DNA from: Marinobacter arenosus
GTDB taxonomy: Bacteria > Pseudomonadota > Gammaproteobacteria > Pseudomonadales > Oleiphilaceae
Assembly (NCBI RefSeq): GCF_019264345.1
Contig: NZ_JAHVAO010000001.1
Span: 744,001 to 808,000, forward strand
Length of the DNA stretch: 64,000 nucleotides
Direction of reading: 5' to 3'
The notes under the pieces are model-generated. The model was given only the letters and a program-made list of their open reading frames with translations. It did not search any database and had not been told where the DNA came from. Shown piece by piece: positions 19,246 to 27,722 of this stretch (the stretch's first letter is position 1; each line of letters opens with the position of its first letter). The position numbers were made by a program, and so were the translations under genes.

Positions 19246-19273
19246 CGGTAACTCCGGAAGGCCAGGCAGATTT

Positions 19274-19297
19274 GCGGATAGGCGGATAGGCGGAAGA
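19274..19297. repeat. Three tandem copies of an 8-base unit
   Basis: GCGGATAG occurs twice in a row, followed by GCGGAAGA, in the region just upstream of the LysR gene start. Too short to be a structural repeat element; it could be a slippage product or part of a regulatory site. Confidence 0.5.
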
Positions 19298-19501
19298 CCA
19301 CCCCATCATTCACCAGGGCAATATACACGAAACAGATGATTCACGAAATCAATACAGAGCGGCAACTTTCACATTTTGCAACGGTTTCAGTACCGTAATT
19401 CTGCTAGTCTTTCCTTGGGTTACTGAATACTATCGGTAGCTTGAGGCCGGCATTCGCACCTGCCATCCATTGATCCAGAAGCCGGAGTCATCGCTGACAA
19501 G

Positions 19502-20275
19502 ATGGATACAACAACAATCGTAATAGTACTGGCTGCCCTCGTAACGATCTCCATCGCGATCATCGTTTTGAGCCAGATGCGTGAGAAAGCCCGAATAGAG
19601 CGCGCCCGAAAGGTGACGGCGCAGGAAGACGCCTACAATCGGGCCCAACGGTTACTGTCTGAGATTCCCGGCCAATACCTGACCACCGACCTCAAGCTGC
19701 TTCTCATCAAGCGCATGGAAGAAGCTTGCTCTGACCTGGTCGCCCTCAAAGCAAACCTTCCCGTCAAGAAGTGGCAGGACTCCACACTGCAGCTCAAGAC
19801 CCAGATTCTCGAAAAGCAGGACTCCCGGGCACCGGTCAAGATTGACTCGCCGGAGAAATCCACTTACGTGAAGGAGTTGCTGCAAAATCTGTTCAAAATG
19901 ATCGAAGGCATGCACAAGAGCGGCCGGATAGACGCCGGAAGTGCCAAGAAGAACCTGAAGTACGTGCTGTTCCTGGTTCACAAGACCCACGCGGACTTGC
20001 ATGTTTTCCAGGCTCGGGACTATGTTCGTCAGAACCAGATTCGCAAGGCCATTCACGCCTATCACCTTGCCAGTACCGAGATGGGCAAATCTCGCGACAA
20101 CCCACTGGCGATGAAAGCCGTCAAAAGCTTCCGAACCCGGATCAAGGAACTGGAAGCACTGAGCAATGAAGGCCGGGACACTGCAAGTGCCGAGTCCGCA
20201 TCCAAGCTGGATCGTGAGTGGGATACCTTCCTGCATGACGACGAATGGAAGAAAAAGGCCGACTACGACGATTAA
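19502..20275 (+). CDS. Membrane-anchored protein of unknown function
   Basis: I do not recognise this 257-residue protein. It has one N-terminal membrane segment (about residues 5-24, TIVIVLAALVTISIAIIVL) with a short periplasmic start, then a long, Lys/Arg/Glu-rich helical cytoplasmic part. The stretch at about 130-205 (KMIEGMHKSGRIDAGSAK, FQARDYVRQNQIRKAIHAYH) looks like paired helices of a TPR-type repeat. The C-terminus is acidic (WDTFLHDDEWKKK). It lies 55 bases upstream of the hybrid kinase on the same strand, so a shared signalling role is possible. Related proteins of unknown function exist in Pseudomonas and Marinobacter as far as I recall. Confidence 0.75.
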   Translation: MDTTTIVIVLAALVTISIAIIVLSQMREKARIERARKVTAQEDAYNRAQRLLSEIPGQYLTTDLKLLLIKRMEEACSDLVALKANLPVKKWQDSTLQLKTQILEKQDSRAPVKIDSPEKSTYVKELLQNLFKMIEGMHKSGRIDAGSAKKNLKYVLFLVHKTHADLHVFQARDYVRQNQIRKAIHAYHLASTEMGKSRDNPLAMKAVKSFRTRIKELEALSNEGRDTASAESASKLDREWDTFLHDDEWKKKADYDD

Positions 20276-20288
20276 CGGCAGTTGAACC

Positions 20289-20306
20289 GGGCAGCTCACA
20301 CTGCCC
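20289..20306 (+). other. Intercistronic stem-loop before the hybrid kinase gene
   Basis: GGGCAG, a six-base spacer, then CTGCCC, 25 bases before the kinase GTG. No T-run follows. It could attenuate or stabilise the transcript; evidence is limited to the symmetry. Confidence 0.35.
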
Positions 20307-20330
20307 CGTTAACAGGGACAGTAAACTCCA

Positions 20331-22655
20331 GTGATCAATGGTTTCAGAAAGCGACTCTCCTTCCGTCTGACCCGAGATACGGTTCTGGTCGCCATGGCGT
20401 TGGGGCTCGTACTGAACCTGATTCAGATCACCCTGGATTACTTTAACGCCCGGGCATCCATGGAGGAGGAAATTCACGCCCTGATTAATATCAGTGTGAG
20501 CCCGGCCTCCCAAATTGCCTACAACATTGATGTCCGGCTGGCCGAGGAACTGCTGGACGGTCTGCTTCGCCACCCGGCCACGATCGACGCCAGAATCATC
20601 GACAACGATGGCCAGACCATGGCCGCCGCAAGCCAGAGCAGCCCGGACTCGCCCTACCGCTGGGCCAGCGACTTGCTGTTCGATTCCAGCCGGGTTTTCA
20701 GCCAGGAGTTGCGAGTGCCGCAACTTGAGGACCTGCCACTGGGGCAACTGATCGTCACCATCGACACCTATCATTACGGCCTCCAGTTTCTCGAACGCGC
20801 CACTTACACGCTTATAAGCGGTCTGCTCAAGAGCCTGACCCTCACGGCGGCCCTGCTGGGTATTTTTTATCTGGTTCTGACACGGCCAATGCTGAACGTA
20901 ATCAGCGCGTTGTCGCAGGTCAAGGCGAGTACCCCGGAGAAAGTCCGACTGCCGGTGCCGGCCAACCACCAGGACGACGAAATCGGCACCATGGTGGGCA
21001 TTATCAACCAGCACCTCGAGACCATTGATTCCAGCCTTGCCCAGCTCCGGACCGCCGAAAGTGCCATGAAAAACTACTCATTCCAACTGGAACGGGAAGT
21101 GGAAGACCGGACGCGCGAGATCTCGGAGAAAAACGATGCGCTCCAGCGCGGTAACCGCGCGCTGATCAAGGCCAAGGAAGACGCAGTCCGTCGAGCCCGG
21201 GCCCGGGCCAACTTTCTCGCCAGCATGAGCCATGAGATCCGCACCCCCCTTAACGGGGTGCTGGGCATGCTGGGCCTCGCTCTTGAAGGGGAACTGGACT
21301 CGACCCAACGCAATCGGCTGGAGATCGCCTTCAACGCGGGGGAAAGCCTGCTTGGCCTGCTCAACGATATCCTCGATATCTCGAAAGTCGAAGCCGGCAA
21401 ACTCAGCCTGGAGAACATACCCTTCAGCATGCGTAACCTGATCGAAGAGTCCGCCACCCTGCATGCGCAACAGGCCCGCCGCAAACGGATTGATCTGGTC
21501 AGCGAGGTAGATCCCGCCCTCCCCGAGAGCTTTCTGGGTGACCCGACCCGGGCCCGCCAGATACTCAACAACCTCCTCAGCAACGCCATCAAGTTCACCG
21601 ACGAGGGCTCGGTGTATGTCAAGGCGGCCTACTCGGCCGGAAGCCTCAGACTGGATGTCATCGACACCGGCATTGGCATGTCCTCTGAGGGACTGCACCG
21701 GATATTTTCACCGTTCTCCCAGGCGGATGCTGACACCACCCGACTGTACGGAGGCACGGGCCTGGGCCTGACCCTCTGCCGGCAATTGGTGGAGCGAATG
21801 CACGGTCAGATTCTGGTGGACTCCAGAGAGGGCCGTGGCACTCACTTTACGGTCACGCTCCCGCTGCCAATGCATGAGGACAGCAGCCCCGACGGGTTAC
21901 CGCAGGTCGCTGCCAAACTTCGTGAGATTGGTGTAGCTCTGGCCATACCCGCTGACAACCCGCACCGCCGGCCGATCGAACGGCAACTCAGCGCCTGGCA
22001 GATTCCGGCGTGGGATATCAGTCAGCACCACAAGGGTATCCTGATCGTGCTGGCCGAGGATACCGACAGAGTTGCCCCGACCTGGCAGGGAGAGGGTGTG
22101 ATTCTCGCCGACCGATCCGGCTCGGCGGTTCGCGGCAAACCCGAGGACCAGATCCTGTCCCTGCCGGTTCGCCGGGACGAGCTTTACCGCTGTCTGTGCC
22201 GGGCTGTCGGAATTCTCCGCAACGAGACGGCATTCCAACCCGCCCCGGTGGCCCGTAAAGAGGAGGACAGCAGACCACTCAAGATCCTGCTGGTCGAAGA
22301 CAACCAGGTGAACCAGATGGTGGCCAGCAGCCTGCTCAAGAAACTTGGGCATCAGGTGGAACACGTTGAAAACGGCCAACAGGCTCTGGATGCCCTGCAC
22401 GCGCGGAATTATGACCTGGTGCTGATGGACTGCCAGATGCCCGTGATGGATGGCTACGAGGCCACTCGTAAAATCCGGAAGAATCCGGAATGGAAAGACC
22501 TGTCAATCATCGCCGTGACCGCCAATGTCATGCAAGGAGACCGAGAGGACTGCATAGCCGCGGGCATGAACGATTACGTCACCAAACCATACAACCGGGA
22601 GGAATTGCGGGCGGCAATCAGTCGCTGGGCCCCCCCTCCCCCTCAAGAGCCGTAA
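20331..22655 (+). CDS. Hybrid sensor histidine kinase/response regulator
   Basis: Inner-membrane signalling protein of 774 residues with a GTG start. Order: membrane segment (about 16-37), periplasmic sensor of about 125 residues, second membrane segment (about 166-185), HAMP-like linker, coiled coil (about 235-290), HisKA with phospho-acceptor His301 (SMSHEIRTPLNG), HATPase (NLLSNAIKF, DTGIGM, GGTGLGL), then a region at about 525-625 that looks like a receiver lacking the acceptor Asp, and a canonical receiver with Asp700 (LVLMDCQMPVMDGYEA) and the switch Lys in DYVTKPYN. There is no Hpt domain, so a separate phosphotransfer protein is expected. BarA/GacS-like architecture, but the signal is unknown. 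Confidence 0.92.
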   Translation: MINGFRKRLSFRLTRDTVLVAMALGLVLNLIQITLDYFNARASMEEEIHALINISVSPASQIAYNIDVRLAEELLDGLLRHPATIDARIIDNDGQTMAAASQSSPDSPYRWASDLLFDSSRVFSQELRVPQLEDLPLGQLIVTIDTYHYGLQFLERATYTLISGLLKSLTLTAALLGIFYLVLTRPMLNVISALSQVKASTPEKVRLPVPANHQDDEIGTMVGIINQHLETIDSSLAQLRTAESAMKNYSFQLEREVEDRTREISEKNDALQRGNRALIKAKEDAVRRARARANFLASMSHEIRTPLNGVLGMLGLALEGELDSTQRNRLEIAFNAGESLLGLLNDILDISKVEAGKLSLENIPFSMRNLIEESATLHAQQARRKRIDLVSEVDPALPESFLGDPTRARQILNNLLSNAIKFTDEGSVYVKAAYSAGSLRLDVIDTGIGMSSEGLHRIFSPFSQADADTTRLYGGTGLGLTLCRQLVERMHGQILVDSREGRGTHFTVTLPLPMHEDSSPDGLPQVAAKLREIGVALAIPADNPHRRPIERQLSAWQIPAWDISQHHKGILIVLAEDTDRVAPTWQGEGVILADRSGSAVRGKPEDQILSLPVRRDELYRCLCRAVGILRNETAFQPAPVARKEEDSRPLKILLVEDNQVNQMVASSLLKKLGHQVEHVENGQQALDALHARNYDLVLMDCQMPVMDGYEATRKIRKNPEWKDLSIIAVTANVMQGDREDCIAAGMNDYVTKPYNREELRAAISRWAPPPPQEP

Positions 22656-23085
22656 GCACCGCTTTCAATTCCTGCCGCAATGCTTTCAGTCGCTCTGGCT
22701 CAACACCGACCGAACACAGCAGGCGTTCGGGAATCGTTCCCGCTTTCTCCCGCAACGCCCAACCGGCGTCGGTCAGCGTCAGTGTGACCACCCGCTCATC
22801 CTCGGCACTCCGTCGACGCTCCAGCAGCCCCCGGTCGGCCAACCTTTTCAACAGGGGCGTCAGGGTTCCCGAGTCCAATCTAAGCCGGCGGCCGAGATCG
22901 GATACCCGGGTAACGCCCCCGCCCTCCTTCTGCTCCCACAACACCAGCATGGTGAGGTATTGCGGGTAGGTGAGATCCAGATCCGCCAGCAGCGGGCGGT
23001 AACGGGCAGTCACCGCCCGGTTGGCGGCATAGAGCGCAAAGCAGATCTGGTTTTCCAGAGACAGTGTCCCGTCGGGTATTCCCAT
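22618..23085 (-). CDS. ospR: MarR-family redox regulator, OspR/OhrR-like
   Basis: Winged-helix repressor of 155 residues. Cys15 in LENQICFALY occupies the position of the peroxide-sensing cysteine of OhrR and OspR. The DNA-binding part is YPQYLTMLVLWEQ, then VSDLGRRLRLDSGTLTPLLKRL and the wing ERRRSAEDERVVTL. The ATG at 23085 is chosen because it precedes the conserved start and lies two bases after the gpx stop; a longer ORF runs into gpx. In Pseudomonas aeruginosa OspR lies beside and represses a glutathione peroxidase gene, so the pairing with gpx supports this name over OhrR. Its 3-prime end overlaps the convergent kinase gene by 38 bases. Confidence 0.85.
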   Translation of the reverse strand: MGIPDGTLSLENQICFALYAANRAVTARYRPLLADLDLTYPQYLTMLVLWEQKEGGGVTRVSDLGRRLRLDSGTLTPLLKRLADRGLLERRRSAEDERVVTLTLTDAGWALREKAGTIPERLLCSVGVEPERLKALRQELKAVLTALEGEGGPSD

Positions 23086-23087
23086 GG

Positions 23088-23573
23088 CTACAGAAGCTTC
23101 TCGATGTCTTTGCGGATATCCTGGGGCTTGGCCGTCGGCGGATAGCGTCGAATCACTTGCCCGTCCTTGCCCACCAGGAACTTGGTGAAGTTCCACTTTA
23201 CCTTTTCAGAACCCATCAGGCCCTTGGCCTCACGCTTCAGAAACTGGTAAAGCGGATGGGCGCCCGAGCCGTTCACTTCTATCTTCGAGAACATCGGGAA
23301 GTCTACGCCGTAATTGAGGCTGCAGAATTCACTGATGGCATCGTCGTTGCCCGGATCCTGATTCATGAACTGATTGCAAGGGAACCCGAGCACCTCAAGG
23401 CCACTTTCTCCCAGCTCCTTGTGCAGGGTCTGCAGACCCTCGAATTGGGGAGTAAAGCCGCACTTACTGGCGGTATTCACAATCAGAAGCACCTTGCCAC
23501 GGTAATCAGCCAGGCTTTTCTCGTTTCCCTTGATGTCGGTGACAGTGAAGTCGTAAACGCTCGATTCAGACAC
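23088..23573 (-). CDS. gpx: Glutathione peroxidase family protein
   Basis: Thiol peroxidase of 161 residues that reduces hydroperoxides; bacterial members often use thioredoxin rather than glutathione. Cys38 (NTASKCGFTP) is the peroxidatic residue, encoded by an ordinary TGC codon, not selenocysteine. The FPCNQF motif with catalytic Gln and the KWNFTKFLVG motif with Trp and Asn complete the active site. The start is GTG at 23573 with a perfect AAGGAGG site. It is first in the gpx-ospR operon and has a palindromic operator candidate overlapping its predicted promoter. Confidence 0.93.
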   Translation of the reverse strand: MSESSVYDFTVTDIKGNEKSLADYRGKVLLIVNTASKCGFTPQFEGLQTLHKELGESGLEVLGFPCNQFMNQDPGNDDAISEFCSLNYGVDFPMFSKIEVNGSGAHPLYQFLKREAKGLMGSEKVKWNFTKFLVGKDGQVIRRYPPTAKPQDIRKDIEKLL

Positions 23574-23596
23574 ACAGGCCTCCTTGGGCTTGTTTA

Positions 23597-23628
23597 TTTA
23601 TATTTTCCGAAATTCAATTGTGCACAAT
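23597..23628 (-). promoter_or_regulatory. gpx-ospR promoter with palindromic operator candidate
   Basis: On the minus strand a TATAAA -10 element (23597-23602) is preceded by a perfect 12-base palindrome ATTGTGCACAAT at 23617-23628, which covers the expected -35 position. A dimeric repressor bound here would block RNA polymerase. OspR is the obvious candidate because it is encoded in the same operon. Confidence 0.6.
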
Positions 23629-23741
23629 GCTAAATGGAAAACCAAGGCTTTCCGGGCCTGAATGGTCATCCGCTCAAACAGGACTCCAGCTTTAACCGCC
23701 AAATCTGCCCGACCACGCCACAATTCATCATAATTCCCCTG

Positions 23742-23769
23742 TTGCCGCCGCCCCTCGCTCCGCTAGAAT
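23742..23769 (+). promoter_or_regulatory. Predicted sigma70 promoter of alaA
   Basis: TTGCCG at 23742-23747 and TAGAAT at 23764-23769 are 16 bases apart, about 60 bases before the alaA ATG. Found by eye. Confidence 0.5.
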
Positions 23770-23828
23770 AAAGGCCTGTTACACAACAGTTTTATTTTCC
23801 GAATTCAGACCAAGGAAACCCGGGCCTT

Positions 23829-25043
23829 ATGCAGAACTACTACAAATCCGCCAAGCTGGATAACGTGTGCTATGAGATACGTGGCGTAGTTCTGCGGGAA
23901 GCGCGTCGACTGGAAGAGGAAGGCCACCGGGTCCTGAAACTGAACATTGGAAATCCCGCCGCCTTTGAACTGGATGTGCCGGAGGAAATTCAGCAGGACG
24001 TCATTTACAACATGCATCTGGCCCAGGGGTACGTCGAGTCCAAGGGACTCTTTTCGGCCCGGAAAGCCGTTATGCATTACTGTCAGCAACGTGGCATTGA
24101 TAAAGTCGACATCGACGATATTTTTCTGGGCAATGGCGTCAGCGAACTGATTGTCATGTCGATGCAGGCGATGCTGAACACCGGTGACGAGGTCCTCATC
24201 CCGGCGCCCGACTACCCGCTCTGGACCGCTGCGGTCACCCTTTCCAGCGGTAAGCCCGTGCACTACCGTTGTGATGAGCAGCAGAACTGGTTTCCAGATA
24301 TCGACGATATCCGGAAAAAAATCACCCGCCGCACCCGGGCGATTGTTCTGATCAACCCCAACAACCCGACGGGCGCGGTATACTCGACGGAACTCCTCGA
24401 GCAGGTCATCGAACTGGCTCGCCAGCACAACCTGATCGTGCTCTCGGACGAAATCTACGACAAGATTCTCTACGATGGCACTGAGCATGTCTCTACCGCT
24501 TCCCTCGCAGACGATGTGCTCTTCTTCACCTATAACGGGCTGTCCAAGAACTACCGGGCCGCGGGCTATCGGTCTGGCTGGATGATCATCAGTGGCGCCA
24601 AGCACCGGGCTAACGATCTCATCGAGGGGATCGAAATGCTGTCCAACATGCGCCTGTGTGCCAACGTGCCTGCCCAATTGGCGATCCAGACCGCGCTGGG
24701 TGGCTACCAGTCCATCAACGACCTTGTCGCGCCAGACGGGCGCCTGTACGAACAACGCGAGACCGCCTGGCGAATGTTGAACGATATTCCCGGCGTCAGC
24801 TGTGTGAAACCCCAGGGAGCGCTTTACCTGTTTCCGAAGCTGGACCCGAAGTACTTCCCGATCGTCAATGATGAAAAACTGGTACTGGACCTGCTGCTTC
24901 AGGAGAAAATCCTCCTGGTGCAGGGTTCCGCCTTCAACATCGATGACAAACAGCACCTGCGTGTGGTTTTCCTGCCGAGGGAAGATACCCTTGAAGACGC
25001 CATGTCGCGGCTAGGTCGTTTTCTTGGCAACTACCAGCAGTAA
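23829..25043 (+). CDS. alaA: Alanine aminotransferase, AlaA type
   Basis: Fold-type I PLP aminotransferase of 404 residues (E. coli AlaA 405) that interconverts pyruvate and glutamate with alanine and 2-oxoglutarate. Typical blocks are YYKSAKLDNVCYEIRG at the start, LNIGNPAAFELDVP, the substrate-binding NPNNPTGAVY, LSDEIYDKILYD with the PLP-binding Asp and Tyr, and YNGLSKNYRAAGYRSGW with the catalytic Lys. The C-terminal arginine that binds the substrate carboxylate is in HLRVVFLP. The following unknown gene begins 10 bases after its stop. Confidence 0.94.
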   Translation: MQNYYKSAKLDNVCYEIRGVVLREARRLEEEGHRVLKLNIGNPAAFELDVPEEIQQDVIYNMHLAQGYVESKGLFSARKAVMHYCQQRGIDKVDIDDIFLGNGVSELIVMSMQAMLNTGDEVLIPAPDYPLWTAAVTLSSGKPVHYRCDEQQNWFPDIDDIRKKITRRTRAIVLINPNNPTGAVYSTELLEQVIELARQHNLIVLSDEIYDKILYDGTEHVSTASLADDVLFFTYNGLSKNYRAAGYRSGWMIISGAKHRANDLIEGIEMLSNMRLCANVPAQLAIQTALGGYQSINDLVAPDGRLYEQRETAWRMLNDIPGVSCVKPQGALYLFPKLDPKYFPIVNDEKLVLDLLLQEKILLVQGSAFNIDDKQHLRVVFLPREDTLEDAMSRLGRFLGNYQQ

Positions 25044-25053
25044 CGGAGTATCC

Positions 25054-25521
25054 ATGGCTGACATTCACGTAGAGGAGTTCTACAAGGACGTTGCGATTGC
25101 ACTTGTCCAGCTCTACGGCGTCTTTCCTCGTCGCGTAAACCTCTTTGTGGAGGACATCGCCGGCCCGGACGAGCCGGATGAATTCGGACTTCACAGCAAG
25201 CGTCACATGGCCTGCTTCGGAGCCCTGCTCTGGCTGGAGGAAGAAGGCCTGCTGCGATACGTGGATACCATCCGCCAGGAAGCGCTGGATCAGGCGGTTC
25301 TGACCCACGCCGCTTTCGTTCGCCTGAGCGCTCCGGCGCCGTCTGCACTCAGTGAAGCCCTGGCCCAAAGCAAGGCCCCGGCCGATGACAACTTACCTCC
25401 ATCCGTTCAGGAGGACCTTTCGACCCACATCCACCTGATCCGGAAAGCGCTGAAAAGCGGCCATTCCGGGCGCATCAGCCAGGTTGTCCAGGCGACATTC
25501 TTCGCCGATCGCAAACATTAA
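25054..25521 (+). CDS. Conserved protein of unknown function
   Basis: A soluble protein of 155 residues that I cannot name with confidence. It contains a predicted winged-helix-like N-terminal half (VEEFYKDVAIALVQLYGVFPRR, GALLWLEEEGLLRYV, ALDQAVLTHAAFVRLSA), which could mean DNA binding, followed by a Pro/Ala linker and a helical tail. No signal peptide, membrane segment or metal motif is seen. It starts 10 bases after alaA with a CGGAG site and is probably co-transcribed with it. Confidence 0.75.
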   Translation: MADIHVEEFYKDVAIALVQLYGVFPRRVNLFVEDIAGPDEPDEFGLHSKRHMACFGALLWLEEEGLLRYVDTIRQEALDQAVLTHAAFVRLSAPAPSALSEALAQSKAPADDNLPPSVQEDLSTHIHLIRKALKSGHSGRISQVVQATFFADRKH

Positions 25522-25535
25522 ATCGGCGCAAGGAC

Positions 25536-25563
25536 GTTGAACCCCAGAACCACGACCACATAT
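25536..25563 (+). promoter_or_regulatory. Candidate sigma32 heat-shock promoter of htpX
   Basis: GTTGAAC at 25536-25542 resembles the sigma32 -35 element CTTGAAA (5 of 7), and CCACATAT at 25556-25563 resembles the -10 element CCCCATNT (7 of 8, counting N), with a 13-base spacer. It lies about 50 bases before htpX, a heat-shock gene in E. coli. Confidence 0.5.
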
Positions 25564-25615
25564 TCCGGTCTTAGGCACAGCTTTACGTGTTTGACTCATT
25601 AATCAGGGAACTAAC

Positions 25616-26497
25616 ATGCGGATTCTGTTGTTTCTCGCCACAAACCTTGCAGTCATCCTGGTAGCGAGTTTCACGCTGAGACTACTGGGCGTGGACAGCT
25701 ACCTGTCACAAAACGGCATTCAGTATGGCTCACTGCTGGCATTTGCCGCAGTGTTCGGATTCGCCGGGGCGATTATTTCACTGCTGATATCCAAGCCGAT
25801 GGCGAAGTGGAGCACCCGGGCGAGGGTCATCGACTCCCCCCGCACTCCCGCCGAACGCTGGCTTATGGACACCGTGGCAGTTCTTGCCAAGAACGCCGGT
25901 ATCGGCATGCCCGAGGTTGCGATATTCCCTGCATCCCAGTCCAACGCCTTTGCCACCGGCTGGAACAAAAATGATGCGCTGGTCGCGGTCAGTGAAGGTC
26001 TCCTGCACCGTTTCGACAAGGATGAAATCCGGGCCGTGCTTGGCCATGAGATTGGCCACGTTGCCAACGGTGACATGGTGACACTGGCGCTGATCCAGGG
26101 CGTCGTCAACACATTTGTGATCTTCGCCTCCCGGGTGATTGGCTCCTTTGTTGACCGCGTTATCTTCAAGAATGAGAGCGGGCACGGTATCGGTTTCTTC
26201 GTGGTCAGTATTGCGGCAGAAATCGTGCTCGGCATCCTTGCCAGCACCATCGTGTTCTGGTTCTCCCGTCGCCGGGAGTTCCGGGCGGATATCGCCGGCG
26301 CGCAGTTGGCGGGCCGATCTGCCATGATCAGTGCACTGGCGAGACTGAAACAGGAGAGCGAAATTCCGGATCAGATGCCCGACACGTTACAGGCATTTGG
26401 TATCAATCGGGGAGCTCGTCGCGGCCTCAGCGCCATGTTCATGACCCACCCGCCGCTGGAAGACCGGATTGAGGCCCTGAAACAGGCCACACTCTAA
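25616..26497 (+). CDS. htpX: Membrane zinc metalloprotease HtpX
   Basis: M48-family protease that degrades damaged inner-membrane proteins alongside FtsH. The 293 residues (E. coli 293) have two N-terminal membrane segments (about 4-24 and 38-58), the zinc motif HEIGH at 144-148, two further membrane segments (about 155-177 and 190-215), and the third zinc ligand region [13 protein letters not shown]. The C-terminal [15 protein letters not shown] block is diagnostic. It is a single gene, ended by a strong terminator and facing pdxB. Confidence 0.97.
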   Translation: MRILLFLATNLAVILVASFTLRLLGVDSYLSQNGIQYGSLLAFAAVFGFAGAIISLLISKPMAKWSTRARVIDSPRTPAERWLMDTVAVLAKNAGIGMPEVAIFPASQSNAFATGWNKNDALVAVSEGLLHRFDKDEIRAVLGHEIGHVANGDMVTLALIQGVVNTFVIFASRVIGSFVDRVIFKNESGHGIGFFVVSIAAEIVLGILASTIVFWFSRRREFRADIAGAQLAGRSAMISALARLKQESEIPDQMPDTLQAFGINRGARRGLSAMFMTHPPLEDRIEALKQATL

Positions 26498-26500
26498 AAC

Positions 26501-26531
26501 AAAAAACCGGGGCAAAAACCCCGGTTTTTTT
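26501..26531. terminator. Bidirectional terminator between htpX and pdxB
   Basis: A-run, ACCGGGG arm, short CAAAAA-type loop, CCCCGGT arm and a run of T, positioned three bases after the htpX stop and about 20 bases beyond the pdxB stop on the other strand. Confidence 0.93.
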
Positions 26532-26549
26532 CTATGCCCAGATCCTCGA

Positions 26550-27704
26550 TCAGATCTTCAGCTTGAATCCGATTGCCCTGAAGCTGTCCTGCAGGGATTT
26601 GCTCGTGCCTTTCAACTGCACCTTCAGGCTGGAACATTCCCGGCGCACCGGGTAATCCCGCCTCAGCCGATCAAAGGCCGCAGCCCTCTCCTCGGCCGAG
26701 CCCCCCATGGCAAACCGCAACCGGGCATCATCCTGCCTCGGGTCATAACAGGCCCGAAGCGCAATCCTGATCGCATCGTCCTCATCTGCGGCACTGGTAA
26801 ACGAAACCTTACTCAAGGCCGGTTCGGGCAGGAATTGCCCCGCCTTTTTGCGCACCGGCAGACCAAGGTAGCCGCTGAGTGCGCGATAAATCATTTCCGT
26901 GCCCTGGACCTTTCCCTCAAGGCTGTAGCCGGCAATATGAGGGGTCGCCAACCAGACCTGGTCAACCAGCTCCGGATCAATGCGAGGCTCCCGCTCCCAG
27001 ACATCCAGAGCCACGACCGGTGCATTAGCCTGAGCCAAACGGGCGTGCAACGCTCCGGTATCGATGACTTCGCCACGGCCGGCATTAATCAGCAGCTGGT
27101 CCGAGGTCAGCGACGCCAACTGGCTTTCCCCGAGCATGTGATAGGTGGCATGTTGCTGATCCCGGGTCAGTGGCGTATGAAGCGTAATCACATCGCACTG
27201 CAGCGCTTCATCAAGGGATACGAATTCCTGGTCGCCGCCTTCCTCCCGTTCAGCTCTGGGCGGGTCGCACAACCGCACTTCGAATCCCAGTCGCTCAAGC
27301 TTGTGGGCAAGCTCGCCACCGACGTTTCCGACGCCAACAATCCCGACACTCAGACGCGTCCAGTCGGCCAGGGCGCGCCGCTCTGCGTGCAGGGACAGTA
27401 CAGCCAGCACATACTCGGCGACGCTGTTCGCGTTACAACCCGGCGCAGCGGAAAAGCGGATGCCCTGCTGTTCCAGCCAGTCACGGTCAACGTGATCGGT
27501 ACCAATGGTTGCCGTGCCCACAAACCGGACTCGGCTACCCTCAAGGAGTTCCGGGCCAACCCGGGTGACGGACCGAACCAGAAGCACATCGGCGTCCCTG
27601 ACGTCGCTGGCCGTCATCGTCCGGCCCGATACCCGACGTATTTCCCCGAAATCTCCGAAGAAAGAGTCCAGTAACGGGATGTTTTCGTCTGCTACGATCA
27701 ACAT
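26550..27704 (-). CDS. pdxB: Erythronate-4-phosphate dehydrogenase
   Basis: NAD-dependent 2-hydroxyacid dehydrogenase of pyridoxal phosphate synthesis, oxidising 4-phosphoerythronate. The 384 residues match the family (E. coli 378) and include the MLIVADENIPLLDSFFGDFGE start, the NAD motif GIVGVGNVGGELAHKLE, catalytic Arg in LLINAGRGEVIDT, Glu in DVWEREP and His in ATPHIAGYSLEGK. The C-terminal dimerisation domain that separates PdxB from related dehydrogenases is present. It is third in the epmC-rhlB-pdxB reverse operon, 18 bases behind rhlB. Confidence 0.95.
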   Translation of the reverse strand: MLIVADENIPLLDSFFGDFGEIRRVSGRTMTASDVRDADVLLVRSVTRVGPELLEGSRVRFVGTATIGTDHVDRDWLEQQGIRFSAAPGCNANSVAEYVLAVLSLHAERRALADWTRLSVGIVGVGNVGGELAHKLERLGFEVRLCDPPRAEREEGGDQEFVSLDEALQCDVITLHTPLTRDQQHATYHMLGESQLASLTSDQLLINAGRGEVIDTGALHARLAQANAPVVALDVWEREPRIDPELVDQVWLATPHIAGYSLEGKVQGTEMIYRALSGYLGLPVRKKAGQFLPEPALSKVSFTSAADEDDAIRIALRACYDPRQDDARLRFAMGGSAEERAAAFDRLRRDYPVRRECSSLKVQLKGTSKSLQDSFRAIGFKLKI

Positions 27705-27722
27705 GATCCTTGTCCGGCCCTG

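Noticed and set aside
23805..24956. 383-codon reverse ORF opposite alaA
   Set aside because: Antisense to a clear aminotransferase with normal codon use; no motifs.
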